This document shows positions 24,470-34,139 of a stretch of DNA of 41,472 nucleotides, in pieces. The notes below the pieces were generated by a model, which was not told the origin of the DNA, did no database searches, and saw nothing but the letters and a program-made list of their open reading frames with translations. The DNA is from an uncultured Bacteroidota bacterium. GTDB lineage: Bacteria; Bacteroidota; Bacteroidia; Bacteroidales; P3. Position 1 is the first letter of the stretch; each line of letters begins with the position of its first letter. Location of the stretch: the NCBI GenBank assembly GCA_902778925.1, contig CACYZN010000022.1, positions 1-41,472 of the forward strand, given 5' to 3'. The position numbers and the translations under genes were made by a program.

Positions 24470-24673
24470 TTGGCCCCCACTTCGAGCCTGCTATACATGG
24501 CTCTGCCCTCCTACGAGGTGGCCGAACGGGTAGACATCTACTCGGCCGACGGACACCTCCCGGGCTCAACACAATACACCACCATCGACTTCGGCTCCCT
24601 GCCCGCCGGCATCTACATGCTCCGCGTCCTCACCAACCGCAATACCTGCACGGCAAAAGTTATAAAAAGATAA
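24470..24673 (+). pseudogene. Orphan T9SS C-terminal sorting domain (gene remnant)
   Basis: The frame reads VDIYSADGHL, then IDFGSLPAGIYMLRVL and ends TAKVIKR before TAA. That is the second half of a type A T9SS sorting domain, with its G-D-hydrophobic strand, LPAGIYMLRV and basic end. There is no ATG giving a signal peptide. Upstream, the same frame is open only to an in-frame TAA at 24419-24421, inside the dispersed repeat. It therefore looks like the tail of a former T9SS cargo gene whose front has been lost. The type assignment is from the motif; the loss mechanism is inference. Confidence 0.75.
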
Positions 24674-24700
24674 ACTTGAAGCACTCCGTACAATAAAAAG

Positions 24701-24748
24701 GGTCACTCTGCGTTTAGCACTATGCTAAACATTAAGGTAAAAGTGACC
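24701..24748 (+). promoter_or_regulatory. porU: Nested hairpin enclosing the porU start codon
   Basis: An inner 8-bp stem (GTTTAGCA 24712-24719 with TGCTAAAC 24723-24730) places the A of the ATG in a 3-base loop and TG in the stem. An outer 7-bp stem pairs GGTCACT (24701-24707) with AGTGACC (24742-24748). No clear TAnnTTTG promoter was found upstream of porU. Confidence 0.45.
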
Positions 24749-27700
24749 AAAAGACTATTGGTATATATCGCCCTCGTGGCGGCGGCCGTATGCGGCACGC
24801 TGCAGGCCACGGCGCAGCAGTCGGTGCTGGCCGACGGCAGCTGGTGGCGGCTCGAGGTGACGCGCACGGGCGTCTATGCCGTGGGCGTGGCCGACGTGCC
24901 GGCGCTGCAAGGGGTGGCGGTAGACCGAATAAATATGTACGGTATGGCCGGCAACCAGTTGCCGACCGACAACCGGCGGGTGCCCACCACCGGGCTGACG
25001 GCCATTGCCATCGACGTGGTGGACCGCAACGGCAACGGCACCTTCGACTCGGGCGACGAGGTGCTCTTCTTCGGCGAGGGATGCGACGTGTGGCGCTACC
25101 ACACGGGCGACGCCCGCTGGGAGATGCAGCGCCACGCCTACGCCTCGGCCAACTACTACTTCCTCACCACCACCTCGGCGGCGGCACCGCACCGCATTGG
25201 CAGCGGCACCGCCACGACGGCCGACACCACGGTGGCGTCGTACACTGCGGTGGCGGTGGTGAACAACGACATGACCAACATCTACAAGACCGGCCAACTC
25301 TGGATGGGCGAGAAGTTCTCGGCGGGCAACACCTCGCGCAGCTTCACCCTCGCCCTCCCGTCCACCGCCACCGGCATACGGATGCGCTACGCCCTGGCGA
25401 ACAAGAGCACCGCCAACGGCCGCTTCGACGTGAGCACCACCGGCCTCAGCCGCACCCACTTCATCTCGGCCAGCAAGGTATACACCACCGTGCTGGAGTC
25501 GACCACGGCATCGGCCCAGAGCCTCACCTTCGGCATCACCTACACCCCCGGCGAGAACTCGGCCGAGGGCTACCTGGACTATATCGAGTTGACGGGCCAT
25601 GTGCCGCTCGCCTTCACCGGTAGCCAGCTGATGGTGCGCAACGACCAAGGCCTGGGGCACGCCACCGTGGGCTACACCCTGAGCGGCGACAACGGAGCCC
25701 GCGTGTGGGAGGTTACCCATGCCGGCGCCGAGCGCGAGCTACAGCTGACGAACGGGCGCTGGACAGACAGCATCGGCGGCGAGGCTCGGCAATACATAGT
25801 GTTCGGGGCCAACCGGCTGCTGCCGGCATCGGTGAGCGCCGTAGCCAACCAGAACCTGCGCGGTGCCGCACAGGCCGACTACATAGTGGTGTGCAACCCG
25901 CAGTTCCGCACCCAGGCCGAGCGCCTGACCGCACTACACGCCATAAACGACGACTTGTCGACCCTAGTGGTCACCGACAGACAGGTATACAACGAATACT
26001 CGGGCGGCAAGCAGGACCCGATGGCCATACGCACCTTCCTGCGGTCGATGCGCGAGCGCCACCCCGACGCCCCGCCCCGCTACCTGCTGCTCTTCGGCAA
26101 GGCCACCTACGACAACCGCGACCTGCTGGGCTACAACCTGCCCACGGTGGTCACCTACGAGACCGAAGCCTCGTTCGACGACCAGGGCGCCTCGTACTGC
26201 AGCGACGACATGATGGGCTACCTGGACAGCGCCGAGACCGGTGCCTCGACCCAGAACCTCGACATAGCTATAGGCCGTCTGCCGGCCCGCAACGCCGCCG
26301 AGGCCGACCATCTGGTCGACAAGATAGAAGGCTACCTGATGCGCAGCGACCTGCACGACGAAAGCCAACGCGGCGACTGGCGCAACTACATAGCCCTGCT
26401 CTCGGACGACGCCGACCCCTCGCACCCGGGCGACACCGCCTTCGTCCACTCGTCGGAAGCCACCGCCAACCGCATCAAGCAGCAGTTCCCGGTGTTCAAC
26501 ATCGACCGTCTCTATGCCGACTCCTACCACCAGCAGAGCGGCGCCATAGGCTCGTTCTACCCCGACCTGAACAACGCCCTGCGGCAACGGGTCAACTACG
26601 GCTGCCTGCTGCTCAACTACATCGGGCACGGTTCAATTAAATACATAGGCACCGAGCGCTACGTGGAGCCCGGCGACATAGTGGCCTACTCGAACATAGG
26701 CCGAACCCCGTTGTTCGTAACCAGCACCTGCTCCTACGGCTACCACGACCTGCCCGACGACCAATGCGGAGCCGAGCTGTGCGTGCTGGCCCAGGGAGCC
26801 GCCATAGCCGTGGTCAGCGCAAGCCGTCCGATAAGCCACATCGAGCGCTTCAACACCGACGTGGTGCTCTTCGCCCTCGACCACGACAACACCATAGGCG
26901 AAGCACTGCGCATGGCCAAGAACCGCACAGCTGTGTCGCCATGCATAGGCCTCACCGGCGATCCCGCCCTGCGGCTCTCGCACCCACAGCACGAAGTGGT
27001 GGTGACCCACATCGACGGCCACGCCGTAGACGACGGCAACGACACCGCCACCGCGCTGTCGCAGGTCACGGTGAGCGGCGAGATACGCGACGCCAACGGA
27101 CAGCGGCTCGACGACTTCGACGGTACCGTATACCCCATCGTCTTAGACCGCGAGAGCCAAAGCACCACGCTGGCCAACGACAATCCCGATACCGAAGTGC
27201 GCTTCGCCCAGCAGAAAAGCATACTCTACAAAGGGGCCGAGCCCGTCAGGGGCGGCCGCTTCGAGTACACCTTCACCGTGCCTCGCGACGTGCCCTACCA
27301 GTTCGCCGCCGGCAAGTTGAGCCATTACGCAAAAGGTGGGAGCGACGACGCTGCCGGACAGTACGGCAGGCTCCTCTTCGGCGGACTGAACGAGGATGTA
27401 GACATACATGAGACACGGCCCGTGATAGAACTCTACGTGGGCGATACCAACTTCCGCAACGGCGGCCTTGTAGGCCCCACCCCCACCCTGCTGGCACGTC
27501 TCTCGGACTCGATAGGCATCAACGCCTTCGGCTCGGGTTTGGGACACGACATCACAGCCACCCTCGACGGCAACGCCGGCAGCACCATCGTGCTTAACGA
27601 CTTCTACGAGGCCGACCTCGACGACAGCCGCCGCGGCAGCGTGCGCTACACCCTCGAACAGCTCGCCCCCGGCCGCCATACACTCACCCTCAAAGCCTGG

Positions 27701-28051
27701 AATATCTGGGGCTACTCCAGCACCGCCACCATCGCATTCCGCGTGGGCTCGGTCGACGAGACCGACTTCTCCACCCTCGCCATGTATCCCAATCCGGCCA
27801 GCTCCCAAGCCTGCTTCCACATTGAGACCAACAGCCCCGAGACCATCGCCGAAGCCGTGCTGCACATATATTCACCACAAGGGGCACTGATCTACACCAC
27901 CGCCGCCACCATCACCGACGGCAGCTACGTGGTAGGCCCCGTGCGGTGGGACCTCTCCAATGTGAAGGCCGGCATCTACATGGCACGCATGCTGATAACC
28001 ACCACCGACGGAGAAATACACCAGTCGGCGACAAAATGTATAGTACGGTAA
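24722..28051 (+). CDS. porU: Type IX secretion system sortase PorU
   Basis: The 1109-residue outer-membrane-associated C25 cysteine peptidase that removes the sorting domain of T9SS cargo and attaches it to lipopolysaccharide. After a signal peptide (residues about 1-31) comes a beta-rich region, then the gingipain-type domain (about 380-760). His636 lies in NYIGHGS and the nucleophile Cys670 in TSTCSYG; the 34-residue spacing is close to that of P. gingivalis PorU. A C-terminal sorting-like domain follows (MYPNPASSQ to AGIYMARML), which PorU is known to retain. porV follows after 39 nt, the order known from P. gingivalis. Length and motifs are complete. Confidence 0.95.
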   Translation: MLNIKVKVTKRLLVYIALVAAAVCGTLQATAQQSVLADGSWWRLEVTRTGVYAVGVADVPALQGVAVDRINMYGMAGNQLPTDNRRVPTTGLTAIAIDVVDRNGNGTFDSGDEVLFFGEGCDVWRYHTGDARWEMQRHAYASANYYFLTTTSAAAPHRIGSGTATTADTTVASYTAVAVVNNDMTNIYKTGQLWMGEKFSAGNTSRSFTLALPSTATGIRMRYALANKSTANGRFDVSTTGLSRTHFISASKVYTTVLESTTASAQSLTFGITYTPGENSAEGYLDYIELTGHVPLAFTGSQLMVRNDQGLGHATVGYTLSGDNGARVWEVTHAGAERELQLTNGRWTDSIGGEARQYIVFGANRLLPASVSAVANQNLRGAAQADYIVVCNPQFRTQAERLTALHAINDDLSTLVVTDRQVYNEYSGGKQDPMAIRTFLRSMRERHPDAPPRYLLLFGKATYDNRDLLGYNLPTVVTYETEASFDDQGASYCSDDMMGYLDSAETGASTQNLDIAIGRLPARNAAEADHLVDKIEGYLMRSDLHDESQRGDWRNYIALLSDDADPSHPGDTAFVHSSEATANRIKQQFPVFNIDRLYADSYHQQSGAIGSFYPDLNNALRQRVNYGCLLLNYIGHGSIKYIGTERYVEPGDIVAYSNIGRTPLFVTSTCSYGYHDLPDDQCGAELCVLAQGAAIAVVSASRPISHIERFNTDVVLFALDHDNTIGEALRMAKNRTAVSPCIGLTGDPALRLSHPQHEVVVTHIDGHAVDDGNDTATALSQVTVSGEIRDANGQRLDDFDGTVYPIVLDRESQSTTLANDNPDTEVRFAQQKSILYKGAEPVRGGRFEYTFTVPRDVPYQFAAGKLSHYAKGGSDDAAGQYGRLLFGGLNEDVDIHETRPVIELYVGDTNFRNGGLVGPTPTLLARLSDSIGINAFGSGLGHDITATLDGNAGSTIVLNDFYEADLDDSRRGSVRYTLEQLAPGRHTLTLKAWNIWGYSSTATIAFRVGSVDETDFSTLAMYPNPASSQACFHIETNSPETIAEAVLHIYSPQGALIYTTAATITDGSYVVGPVRWDLSNVKAGIYMARMLITTTDGEIHQSATKCIVR

Positions 28052-28090
28052 CACAATAAACGACCTTCCCCTGCGTTATAAACACCGAAA

Positions 28091-29275
28091 ATGCAAGTAA
28101 GACAAAGAATGAAAAGACTCACTCTGTGTGCAATACTCGTCGCCATGGCTGCCAGCGCCATCGGACAGAACGATTACTCTGAGACTGGCCAATACAAGAA
28201 CTATATCTCGACAGGTATGCCGATACTGCTGATAGCCCCCGACGCCGTCAGCAGCGGCATGGGCGATGTGGGCGTCGCCACCACCCCCGACTTGTTCTCG
28301 GGCCACTGGAACAACGCCAAGTTCGCTTTCATCGAGGGCAACATGGGCGCCGGCCTCACCTACACCCCCTGGCTGCGCAACCTCAACGTGGGCGACATGA
28401 ACCTCTTTTACCTCAGCGGCTACTACCGCATCAACAGCCGTAGCACCGCCGCTGCCGGCCTCACCTATTTCACCCTCGGCGACATAGACCACACCGACGC
28501 CGACGGCAACAAGCTGACTGTGATACACCCTAACGAGTTCGCCTTCGACATCACCTATGCCTTGAAGCTGACCGACAACCTGGCCCTCGGCGCCAGCGGC
28601 CGCTTCATACGCAGCGACCTCACCAACGGTGCCACCATCGAAGACGGCAGCGGCCACACCGAGACCCACGGCGCCAACTCGCTGGCCGCCGACATCGGTC
28701 TCTACTACGAGAATACCATCGACAAGGAGCAGAGCTTCGCTCTCGGTGCCTTCATCTCGAACCTCGGCGCCAAGTTGTCGTACTCGGACGACGACAACGA
28801 CAAGGAATTCCTGCCCGCCAACCTGCGCATCGGCGGCCGCTATACCAACCGTATAGACGACTACAACAAGGTATCGCTGATGCTCGACATCAACAAGCTG
28901 CTGGTCCCCACCCCTCCGCTGCGTGGCGACACCACCGGCGCTTGGGTCACCTACAACAACATGGGTGTGATGCAGGGCGCCTTCAGCAGCTTTGCCGACG
29001 CCCCTGGCGGCATGAGCGAAGAGCTGCAGGAGCTGCAACTGTCGGGCGGCGTGGAATACTGGTATGCCGAGACCTTCGTGGCCCGCGCGGGCTACTTCTT
29101 CGAGCATGCCAACAAGGGTGGCCGCCAGTACGCCACCGTGGGCTTTGGCCTCCGCTACAACATCTTCCACTTCGACTTCGCCTACCTCATCCCCACCACC
29201 AAGATCTCCACCTCGCCACTGGCCAATACCATCCGCATCGGCATGACGATGGAGATGAAACCCGAGACGAAATGA
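28091..29275 (+). CDS. porV: Type IX secretion system outer-membrane protein PorV
   Basis: A 394-residue FadL-like 14-stranded barrel that shuttles T9SS cargo from the translocon to PorU (also called LptO). Signal peptide [19 protein letters not shown]; an alternative ATG at 28109 would start directly at it. Family segments are the early [21 protein letters not shown] with SGHWNNAK, then [11 protein letters not shown] and the ending [12 protein letters not shown], each recognisable from PorV. It follows porU directly, and its stop overlaps ispF by 4 nt. Confidence 0.94.
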   Translation: MQVRQRMKRLTLCAILVAMAASAIGQNDYSETGQYKNYISTGMPILLIAPDAVSSGMGDVGVATTPDLFSGHWNNAKFAFIEGNMGAGLTYTPWLRNLNVGDMNLFYLSGYYRINSRSTAAAGLTYFTLGDIDHTDADGNKLTVIHPNEFAFDITYALKLTDNLALGASGRFIRSDLTNGATIEDGSGHTETHGANSLAADIGLYYENTIDKEQSFALGAFISNLGAKLSYSDDDNDKEFLPANLRIGGRYTNRIDDYNKVSLMLDINKLLVPTPPLRGDTTGAWVTYNNMGVMQGAFSSFADAPGGMSEELQELQLSGGVEYWYAETFVARAGYFFEHANKGGRQYATVGFGLRYNIFHFDFAYLIPTTKISTSPLANTIRIGMTMEMKPETK

Positions 29276-29748
29276 TTCGGGTAGGTACAGGCTACGACGT
29301 ACACGCGCTGGCCGAAGGGCTGCCCCTCTGGCTCGGCGGGGTACTGGTGCCGCACAGCCACGGACTGGTGGGACACAGCGATGCCGACGTGCTGCTGCAC
29401 GCCATCTGCGACGCCCTGCTCGGCGCCGCCGCCCTGGGCGACATCGGCAAGCATTTCCCCGACACCGACCCACAGTATCGCGGCATAAGCAGCCTGAAAC
29501 TGCTGGCACATGTGGGGACTCTGCTCGCCGCCAACGGCTACACCATCGGCAATATCGACTCAACCCTTGTGGCACAAAAGCCCAAGGTGGCCGCCTACAT
29601 ACCACAGATGCGCCAGAACATAGCCGACACGCTGGACCTCGACGTGGAGCGCGTCTCGGTGAAAGCCACCACCACCGAACATCTCGGCTTCGAGGGACGC
29701 ATGGAAGGTATCTCGGCCCAGGCCATAGCACTTATAGAACACTCTTGA
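29272..29748 (+). CDS. ispF: 2-C-methyl-D-erythritol 2,4-cyclodiphosphate synthase
   Basis: A 158-residue enzyme of the MEP isoprenoid pathway forming the cyclic diphosphate. The zinc ligands Asp and His lie in GTGYDVHAL. Other signatures are the [19 protein letters not shown] helix, [13 protein letters not shown], and the C-terminal [15 protein letters not shown] loop. Length is normal for the trimeric enzyme. Its start overlaps the porV stop (ATGA) and its stop overlaps the clpS start. ispF follows porV in other Bacteroidales as I recall, so the order is ancestral rather than odd. Confidence 0.97.
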   Translation: MIRVGTGYDVHALAEGLPLWLGGVLVPHSHGLVGHSDADVLLHAICDALLGAAALGDIGKHFPDTDPQYRGISSLKLLAHVGTLLAANGYTIGNIDSTLVAQKPKVAAYIPQMRQNIADTLDLDVERVSVKATTTEHLGFEGRMEGISAQAIALIEHS

Positions 29749-30041
29749 AAGACGATTTCAACATAGAGAAGCCCCTGGTCGACCCGCAGGTCGACAACGA
29801 GGCCGCCGTACTGGAAGACAGCGGGTGCTCGCTGGTGCTCTTCAACGACGATGTGCATACCTTCGACTACGTCATCAAAGCCTTGGTCGACATCTGCCGC
29901 CACACCGTGGAGCAGGCCGAGCAGTGCGCCATACTGGTCCATTGCCACGGCCGCTGCACCGTGAAGCACGGCTCGTACAGCGACCTGCTGCCCATGCACA
30001 CCGCCTTGCTCGACAAACAATTAACCTCTGAAATACAATGA
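29745..30041 (+). CDS. clpS: ClpS-like N-end-rule adaptor for ClpAP
   Basis: A 98-residue protein with an unstructured N-tail of about 25 residues and the ClpS core. The core shows [18 protein letters not shown], the Asn-Asp-Asp that grips the substrate alpha-amino group, and the conserved His in [11 protein letters not shown]. ClpS hands N-degron substrates to the Clp unfoldase. No ATG precedes the core: the frame opens with TTG at 29745, overlapping the ispF stop (TTGA), and the next ATG falls inside the core. The TTG is therefore the likely start, dependent on coupling to ispF translation. The nfeD start overlaps its stop. Confidence 0.87.
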   Translation: MKDDFNIEKPLVDPQVDNEAAVLEDSGCSLVLFNDDVHTFDYVIKALVDICRHTVEQAEQCAILVHCHGRCTVKHGSYSDLLPMHTALLDKQLTSEIQ

Positions 30042-30520
30042 ACACCACCCTTCTTATCATCTCGCTGGTGCTGGGCATAGTGCTGCTCACCCTCGAGATT
30101 GTGGCCTTGCCGGGCGGCATAGCAGGCTGCTTCGGCGTGGCGCTGATCGCATTCGGCGTCTGGCAGACCTACGCCCTCTTCGGCTCCACCACCGGCACCA
30201 TCGTGCTGCTGTGCTCCATAGCCCTGTGTGTGCTGCTGCTGGCCTTGTTCATGAAGAAAAAGACGTGGAGCCGCTTCAGCCTGAACGAAGAAAGCGACAG
30301 CAAGGTGAACCAGCTCTCGCCACAGGTGAAGGTGGGCGCCCGAGGCACCACCATCTCGCGCCTGGCCCCCACCGGCAAAGCCCTGTTCGACGGCGAGCCC
30401 ATCGAGGTGCACGCCGTGAACAAATTCATCGACCCCGACCATGCCATCGAGGTGGTGGCCGTCGAGGGCTACCGCATCGACGTGGTGGCCATCGACGACA
30501 ACCGCTTTGCCGACCAATAA
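30038..30520 (+). CDS. NfeD-like membrane protein
   Basis: A 160-residue protein with two to three N-terminal membrane segments (about 5-25, 28-48 and 52-72). A C-terminal OB-fold NfeD domain follows (about 95-155: GARGTTISRLAPTGKALFDGEPIEVHA). NfeD proteins pair with flotillin-like proteins, and the next gene, 26 nt on, is exactly that. They are thought to support membrane microdomain assembly; the biochemical role is not settled. Confidence 0.93.
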   Translation: MNTTLLIISLVLGIVLLTLEIVALPGGIAGCFGVALIAFGVWQTYALFGSTTGTIVLLCSIALCVLLLALFMKKKTWSRFSLNEESDSKVNQLSPQVKVGARGTTISRLAPTGKALFDGEPIEVHAVNKFIDPDHAIEVVAVEGYRIDVVAIDDNRFADQ

Positions 30521-30546
30521 GCAATCAACTTTAAACAATAACAATC

Positions 30547-31536
30547 ATGGGAACATACCTTATCATCGGAATCTGCGCCATCGCGCTCATTCTCTTCCTC
30601 TATCTGGTGCCGATAGGCATCTGGTTTCAAGCTCTTGTGAGCGGCGTCTACACCTCGCTGGTGCAGCTCATCTTCATGCGCTTCCGCAAGGTGCCGCCTT
30701 CGGTCATCGTGGGCAACCTCATCTCGGCCTCCAAAGCCGGCCTGAAGATCAAGCAGAACGACCTTGAGGCCCACTACCTGGCCGGCGGGCACGTCGGCTC
30801 GGTCGTCAACGCCCTTATCAGCGCCGACAAAGCCAACATGAACCTCGACTTCAAGACCGCCACCGCCATCGACCTGGCCGGCCGCGACGTGCTGAAGGCC
30901 GTGCAGACCTCGGTCAACCCCAAGGTGATCGACACCCCGCCGGTGGCCGCCGTTGCCAAGGACGGCATACAGCTCATAGCCAAAGCCCGCGTAACCGTGC
31001 GCACCAACATCAAGCAACTGGTGGGCGGCGCCGGCGAGGAGACCATCCTGGCCCGCGTGGGCGAAGGCATCGTGACCAGCATCGGCTCGGCCACCTCGCA
31101 CAAGCAGGTGCTCGAGAACCCCGACAGCATATCGAAACTGGTGCTCACCAAAGGCCTCGACAGCGGTACCGCCTTCGAGATACTTTCCATCGACATAGCC
31201 GACATCGACGTGGGTAAGAACATCGGCGCCCAGCTGCAGATGGACCAGGCCAACGCCGACAAGAACATCGCCCAGGCCAAGGCCGAGGAGCGTCGCGCCA
31301 TGGCCGTGGCCCAGGAGCAGGAAATGAAAGCCAAAGCCCAGGAAGCCCGCGCCAAGGTGATACAGGCCGAGGCCGAAGTGCCGCTGGCCATGGCCGAAGC
31401 CTTCCGCAGCGGCAACCTCGGCATCATGGACTACTACCGCATGAAAAACATACAGGCCGACACCGACATGCGCGCCAGCATCGCCACGCCGGCAGCCACC
31501 CCGACCAAACCCGCTACCCCCAAAGCCGACAAATAA
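30547..31536 (+). CDS. floA: Flotillin-like protein FloA
   Basis: A 329-residue membrane-anchored scaffold protein. One N-terminal hairpin membrane segment ([20 protein letters not shown]) and an SPFH/band-7-like domain (about 90-230) lead into a long Ala/Glu-rich coiled coil (about 235-300) with the [19 protein letters not shown] type repeat. The early segment [22 protein letters not shown] is typical of the FloA (YqfA) family. It is the last gene of the porU unit and is followed by a strong terminator. Confidence 0.95.
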   Translation: MGTYLIIGICAIALILFLYLVPIGIWFQALVSGVYTSLVQLIFMRFRKVPPSVIVGNLISASKAGLKIKQNDLEAHYLAGGHVGSVVNALISADKANMNLDFKTATAIDLAGRDVLKAVQTSVNPKVIDTPPVAAVAKDGIQLIAKARVTVRTNIKQLVGGAGEETILARVGEGIVTSIGSATSHKQVLENPDSISKLVLTKGLDSGTAFEILSIDIADIDVGKNIGAQLQMDQANADKNIAQAKAEERRAMAVAQEQEMKAKAQEARAKVIQAEAEVPLAMAEAFRSGNLGIMDYYRMKNIQADTDMRASIATPAATPTKPATPKADK

Positions 31537-31569
31537 AAGTCGACTACACAACATCCAGGATACCCCTCG

Positions 31570-31612
31570 CACGTCCGGCCAACCCACATTCGTTGGCCGG
31601 ACGTGTTTTTTT
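31570..31612 (+). terminator. Rho-independent terminator after floA
   Basis: A perfect 14-bp stem (CACGTCCGGCCAAC 31570-31583 with 31592-31605) closes an 8-base loop and is followed by seven T residues. It ends the porU-porV-ispF-clpS-nfeD-floA run. Confidence 0.95.
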
Positions 31613-31784
31613 ATACCCCTAACCCAATAATACGCTATACACCTCATTCTGAAAGCATAACCACATCAACCGTCATTTTTCGCCCAGCGGAAACAACGCC
31701 CCCAAAAACACCCAACAACTTGTAATCCAATGCCCCACAACCGCCGACAGCTCCTTACAGCCTGATAATCAACTCCTCAAGCCA

Positions 31785-31885
31785 TCCTCTCCGGATCCCC
31801 TCCGGTAGTTCTTATATCGTTCTTATGTATTTCTTATGTATTTCTTATGTTTTAAACATAAATACAACATACGGAGAGGACGAGG
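31785..31885. repeat. Dispersed palindromic element, copy 3 (inverted, one arm lost)
   Basis: In reverse orientation it keeps the four-unit arm (31808-31851) and the 14-base spacer (31852-31865). The opposing 33-bp arm is reduced to its first six bases (31866-31871), after which CGGAGAGG follows directly. The outer flank (31780-31806) matches the copy 1 flank with only a few changes around GATCCGGAGAGGA and GGCTTG. It fills the 460-bp convergent gap between floA and panB together with two terminators; the remaining parts (31613-31780 and 31886-31935) show nothing I recognise. Confidence 0.85.
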
Positions 31886-31929
31886 CGAGCAAAGAGTGGA
31901 GAACGGGAAATGAAGCGTGGAATATATGG

Positions 31930-31969
31930 GTACAAAAATAGGCTGACGCACCATTATAGCACGTCAGCC
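31930..31969 (-). terminator. Terminator after panB
   Basis: Minus strand GGCTGACG (complement of 31962-31969) pairs with CGTCAGCC (31941-31948) around a 13-base loop, followed by TATTTTTG. It lies 30 nt past the panB stop and ends the guaB-to-panB run. Confidence 0.7.
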
Positions 31970-31998
31970 GCTTTCATTTTTCAATTATGATCTTTCAA

Positions 31999-32817
31999 TC
32001 AGTACTGCTCGCGGTCGTTGGGGAAGGAGCCGCTCTTCACGTCGGAGATGTAGTGGCGTATGGCGTTGGAGATGTCCTCGCCGAAGGTGCCATAGGTGCG
32101 CAGATAGCGGGGTTTGAACTGCTGGGTGATGCCAAGCATGTCCTGAAGCACCAGGACCTGGCCGCTGACGCCGGAGCCGGCGCCGATGCCTATGGTGGGT
32201 ATCTTCAGTTCGTCGGTGACTTCGGCGGCGAGGGCTGCGGGTATCTTCTCGAGTACCAGTGCGAAGCAGCCGGCTTCCTGCAGTATGAGGGCGTCTTTTT
32301 TCAGGCGGTCGGCCTCCTCGGTCTCGGTGGCGCGGACGGCATAGGTGCCGAATTTGTTGATGCTTTGCGGGGTGAGGCCCAGGTGGCCCATGATGGGTAT
32401 ACCGGCCGAGAGGATGCGTTGCACGCTCTCGAGTATCTCTTCGCCACCTTCCATCTTGATGGCGTCGGCACCGGTCTCTTTCATGATGCGTATGGCGCTG
32501 GCGAGGGCCTGCTTGGAGTTGCCCTGATAGGTACCGAAGGGCATATCGACGACCACGAGGGCGCGTTTGATGGCACGCACCACCGAGGTGGCGTAGACTA
32601 TCATCTCGTCGAGTGTGATGGGCAAGGTGGTCTTGTGGCCTTGCATGACGTTGGCGGCCGAGTCGCCGACGAGGACGACGTCGATTTTGGTGCTCTCGAG
32701 GAGCGACGCCATGGAGTAGTCGTAGGCTGTCAGCATGGCAATCTTCTCGCCGTGCAGCTTCATGTTTTGCAGCACGCGAGTGGTAACCTTGGTTACATCG
32801 GTTTGTAGGTAAGCCAT
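31999..32817 (-). CDS. panB: 3-methyl-2-oxobutanoate hydroxymethyltransferase
   Basis: Transfers a hydroxymethyl group from methylene-tetrahydrofolate to ketoisovalerate, the first committed step to pantothenate and CoA. The 272-residue TIM barrel is full length. Family segments are [13 protein letters not shown] at the start, the Mg-site [44 protein letters not shown], and [19 protein letters not shown]. It follows an unknown protein gene by 44 nt holding 8-bp tandem repeats and is the last gene of its unit. No other pantothenate gene is close. Confidence 0.97.
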   Translation of the reverse strand: MAYLQTDVTKVTTRVLQNMKLHGEKIAMLTAYDYSMASLLESTKIDVVLVGDSAANVMQGHKTTLPITLDEMIVYATSVVRAIKRALVVVDMPFGTYQGNSKQALASAIRIMKETGADAIKMEGGEEILESVQRILSAGIPIMGHLGLTPQSINKFGTYAVRATETEEADRLKKDALILQEAGCFALVLEKIPAALAAEVTDELKIPTIGIGAGSGVSGQVLVLQDMLGITQQFKPRYLRTYGTFGEDISNAIRHYISDVKSGSFPNDREQY

Positions 32818-32826
32818 CTTTTAAAT

Positions 32827-32866
32827 GTGTTAATGCGTTAAAGCGTTAGTGCGTTAGAGTGTCAGT
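32827..32866. repeat. Five 8-bp tandem repeats before panB
   Basis: The units GTGTTAAT, GCGTTAAA, GCGTTAGT, GCGTTAGA and GTGTCAGT run without gaps. The last unit overlaps the stop codon of the preceding minus-strand gene. Degenerate GCGTTAG runs are common intergenic sequence in this order. Confidence 0.75.
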
Positions 32867-34133
32867 CTTCTATTAGTTCTTCGGGGTTGATGTTCTTGCT
32901 GTCTTTGGTCTGTTCGGTGGAAGAGGATTCCTCCTGCTCGGGGATGATGCGGAAGAGGTTGCGCAGTGGTTTTTTGAGCTCGTAGGTGCCGTTCTTGCCG
33001 GCACGGTAGGCCACATAGTAGCGGCCGGCGGCGCGGAAGGCTGCGGCCTCGGTGGGGCCGTCGACCTCGTAGAAGTACTTCTTCAGTTCGTTCTCCTGGA
33101 TGCGCTTGCCGACGTACACGGTGTCGAACTGCGAGATATTGATCGGAGCCTGCAGCACGAGGGTGCCCTTGCCGGGCAGTTTGCGGGTGGGCAGCGACTT
33201 GTACTCGATGCCGCGCGAGGTGCGCACCTTGGCGAAGAACTTCAGTTTGGCGTCGAGTTGCTCCTGGGTGACGGGGATGCGGATGAAGATACTGTCTTTC
33301 TGCGGCAGCGGGCAGGTGTCGACCCGCGCGGCCCAGTTGCTCGAGAGCACCACATAGCCGGCCTGCACTATGATGTGCTTGCGGTGGGGCACCAGTTGGT
33401 ACTGCTCGACGATGGTCTTGTAGTCGAGGCGGTCGTCGATGGTGATTTCGAGGCCCGAGGGGCAGGTGTCCTTGGTGCCGTCGACCGAGTAGACCGAGCC
33501 GCGGCTGAGGAGCATCGAGGCATAGTAGCCGTAGACCATGCTGTCGGCAGCAGGCACATAGCAGCCGCGGGCCGAGCCGACACACTCGTCGGGCTCGTCG
33601 CGGAAGGTTACAAGCACGCTGTTGGCCAGCGAGGTCCCGCCGGACAGACGGCGGCGTGCCTCGGGCAGCAACGAGGTGTTGTAGACCGCCAGGGTGGTTG
33701 GCACCTCGAAGCGGAGGGTCTCGACGGTATCGCCGTTGCACGAGCAGTGTATCGGGTTGTGGGCATAGCGCACGGGGAAGGCGCTACCGCCACGCATGGC
33801 GAAGTAGCGGTAGACGGCGTCGACACGCTCCTTGGTGAGGTTCTCGTCGTCCGAGCCATAGCCCTCAATGGTCATGGTGTAGTATCGGGGATTGTCCACG
33901 TCGAAGGCGATGCGGTAGGCCGAGTCGAGCATATCGAGGTCGCCGACGCTGAACGTGGCCGACTCGCCGCTGTAGACAATAAGCAGTTGGAACACCTCGG
34001 GGTTGGTCAGGGCACGCTTTATGTCTTTCACCGGCTTGACCGATGGGACATAGAGGCCGGTCTGCGCCGCGAGGGGCTGGCAGCACAGCAAGGCGGCCAC
34101 GGCGATAGCAAGCAGTATGGACAGTCTTTTCAT
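32862..34133 (-). CDS. Exported protein of unknown function with several cysteines
   Basis: A 423-residue exported protein (signal MKRLSILLAIAVAALLCCQPLAAQ) that I do not recognise. Residues about 45-130 include TIEGYGSDDENLTKERVDAVYRYF, which resembles the OmpA-type peptidoglycan-binding helix region. The mature part holds six cysteines in pairs or near-pairs (HCSC; ECVGSARGC; DTCPSG; DTCPLP), suggesting disulfides in the periplasm. The C-terminal end is charged and probably disordered (EESSSTEQTKDSKNINPEE). It starts 6 nt after the MoxR ATPase gene and precedes panB, within the same unit as three periplasmic folding proteins. A role in envelope assembly with MoxR is a guess from position only. 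Confidence 0.6.
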   Translation of the reverse strand: MKRLSILLAIAVAALLCCQPLAAQTGLYVPSVKPVKDIKRALTNPEVFQLLIVYSGESATFSVGDLDMLDSAYRIAFDVDNPRYYTMTIEGYGSDDENLTKERVDAVYRYFAMRGGSAFPVRYAHNPIHCSCNGDTVETLRFEVPTTLAVYNTSLLPEARRRLSGGTSLANSVLVTFRDEPDECVGSARGCYVPAADSMVYGYYASMLLSRGSVYSVDGTKDTCPSGLEITIDDRLDYKTIVEQYQLVPHRKHIIVQAGYVVLSSNWAARVDTCPLPQKDSIFIRIPVTQEQLDAKLKFFAKVRTSRGIEYKSLPTRKLPGKGTLVLQAPINISQFDTVYVGKRIQENELKKYFYEVDGPTEAAAFRAAGRYYVAYRAGKNGTYELKKPLRNLFRIIPEQEESSSTEQTKDSKNINPEELIED

Positions 34134-34139
34134 CGGGAG

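Noticed and set aside
24755-27865. Several long minus-strand frames across porU
   Set aside because: Antisense shadows of the very GC-rich porU gene; no recognisable motifs or signals.
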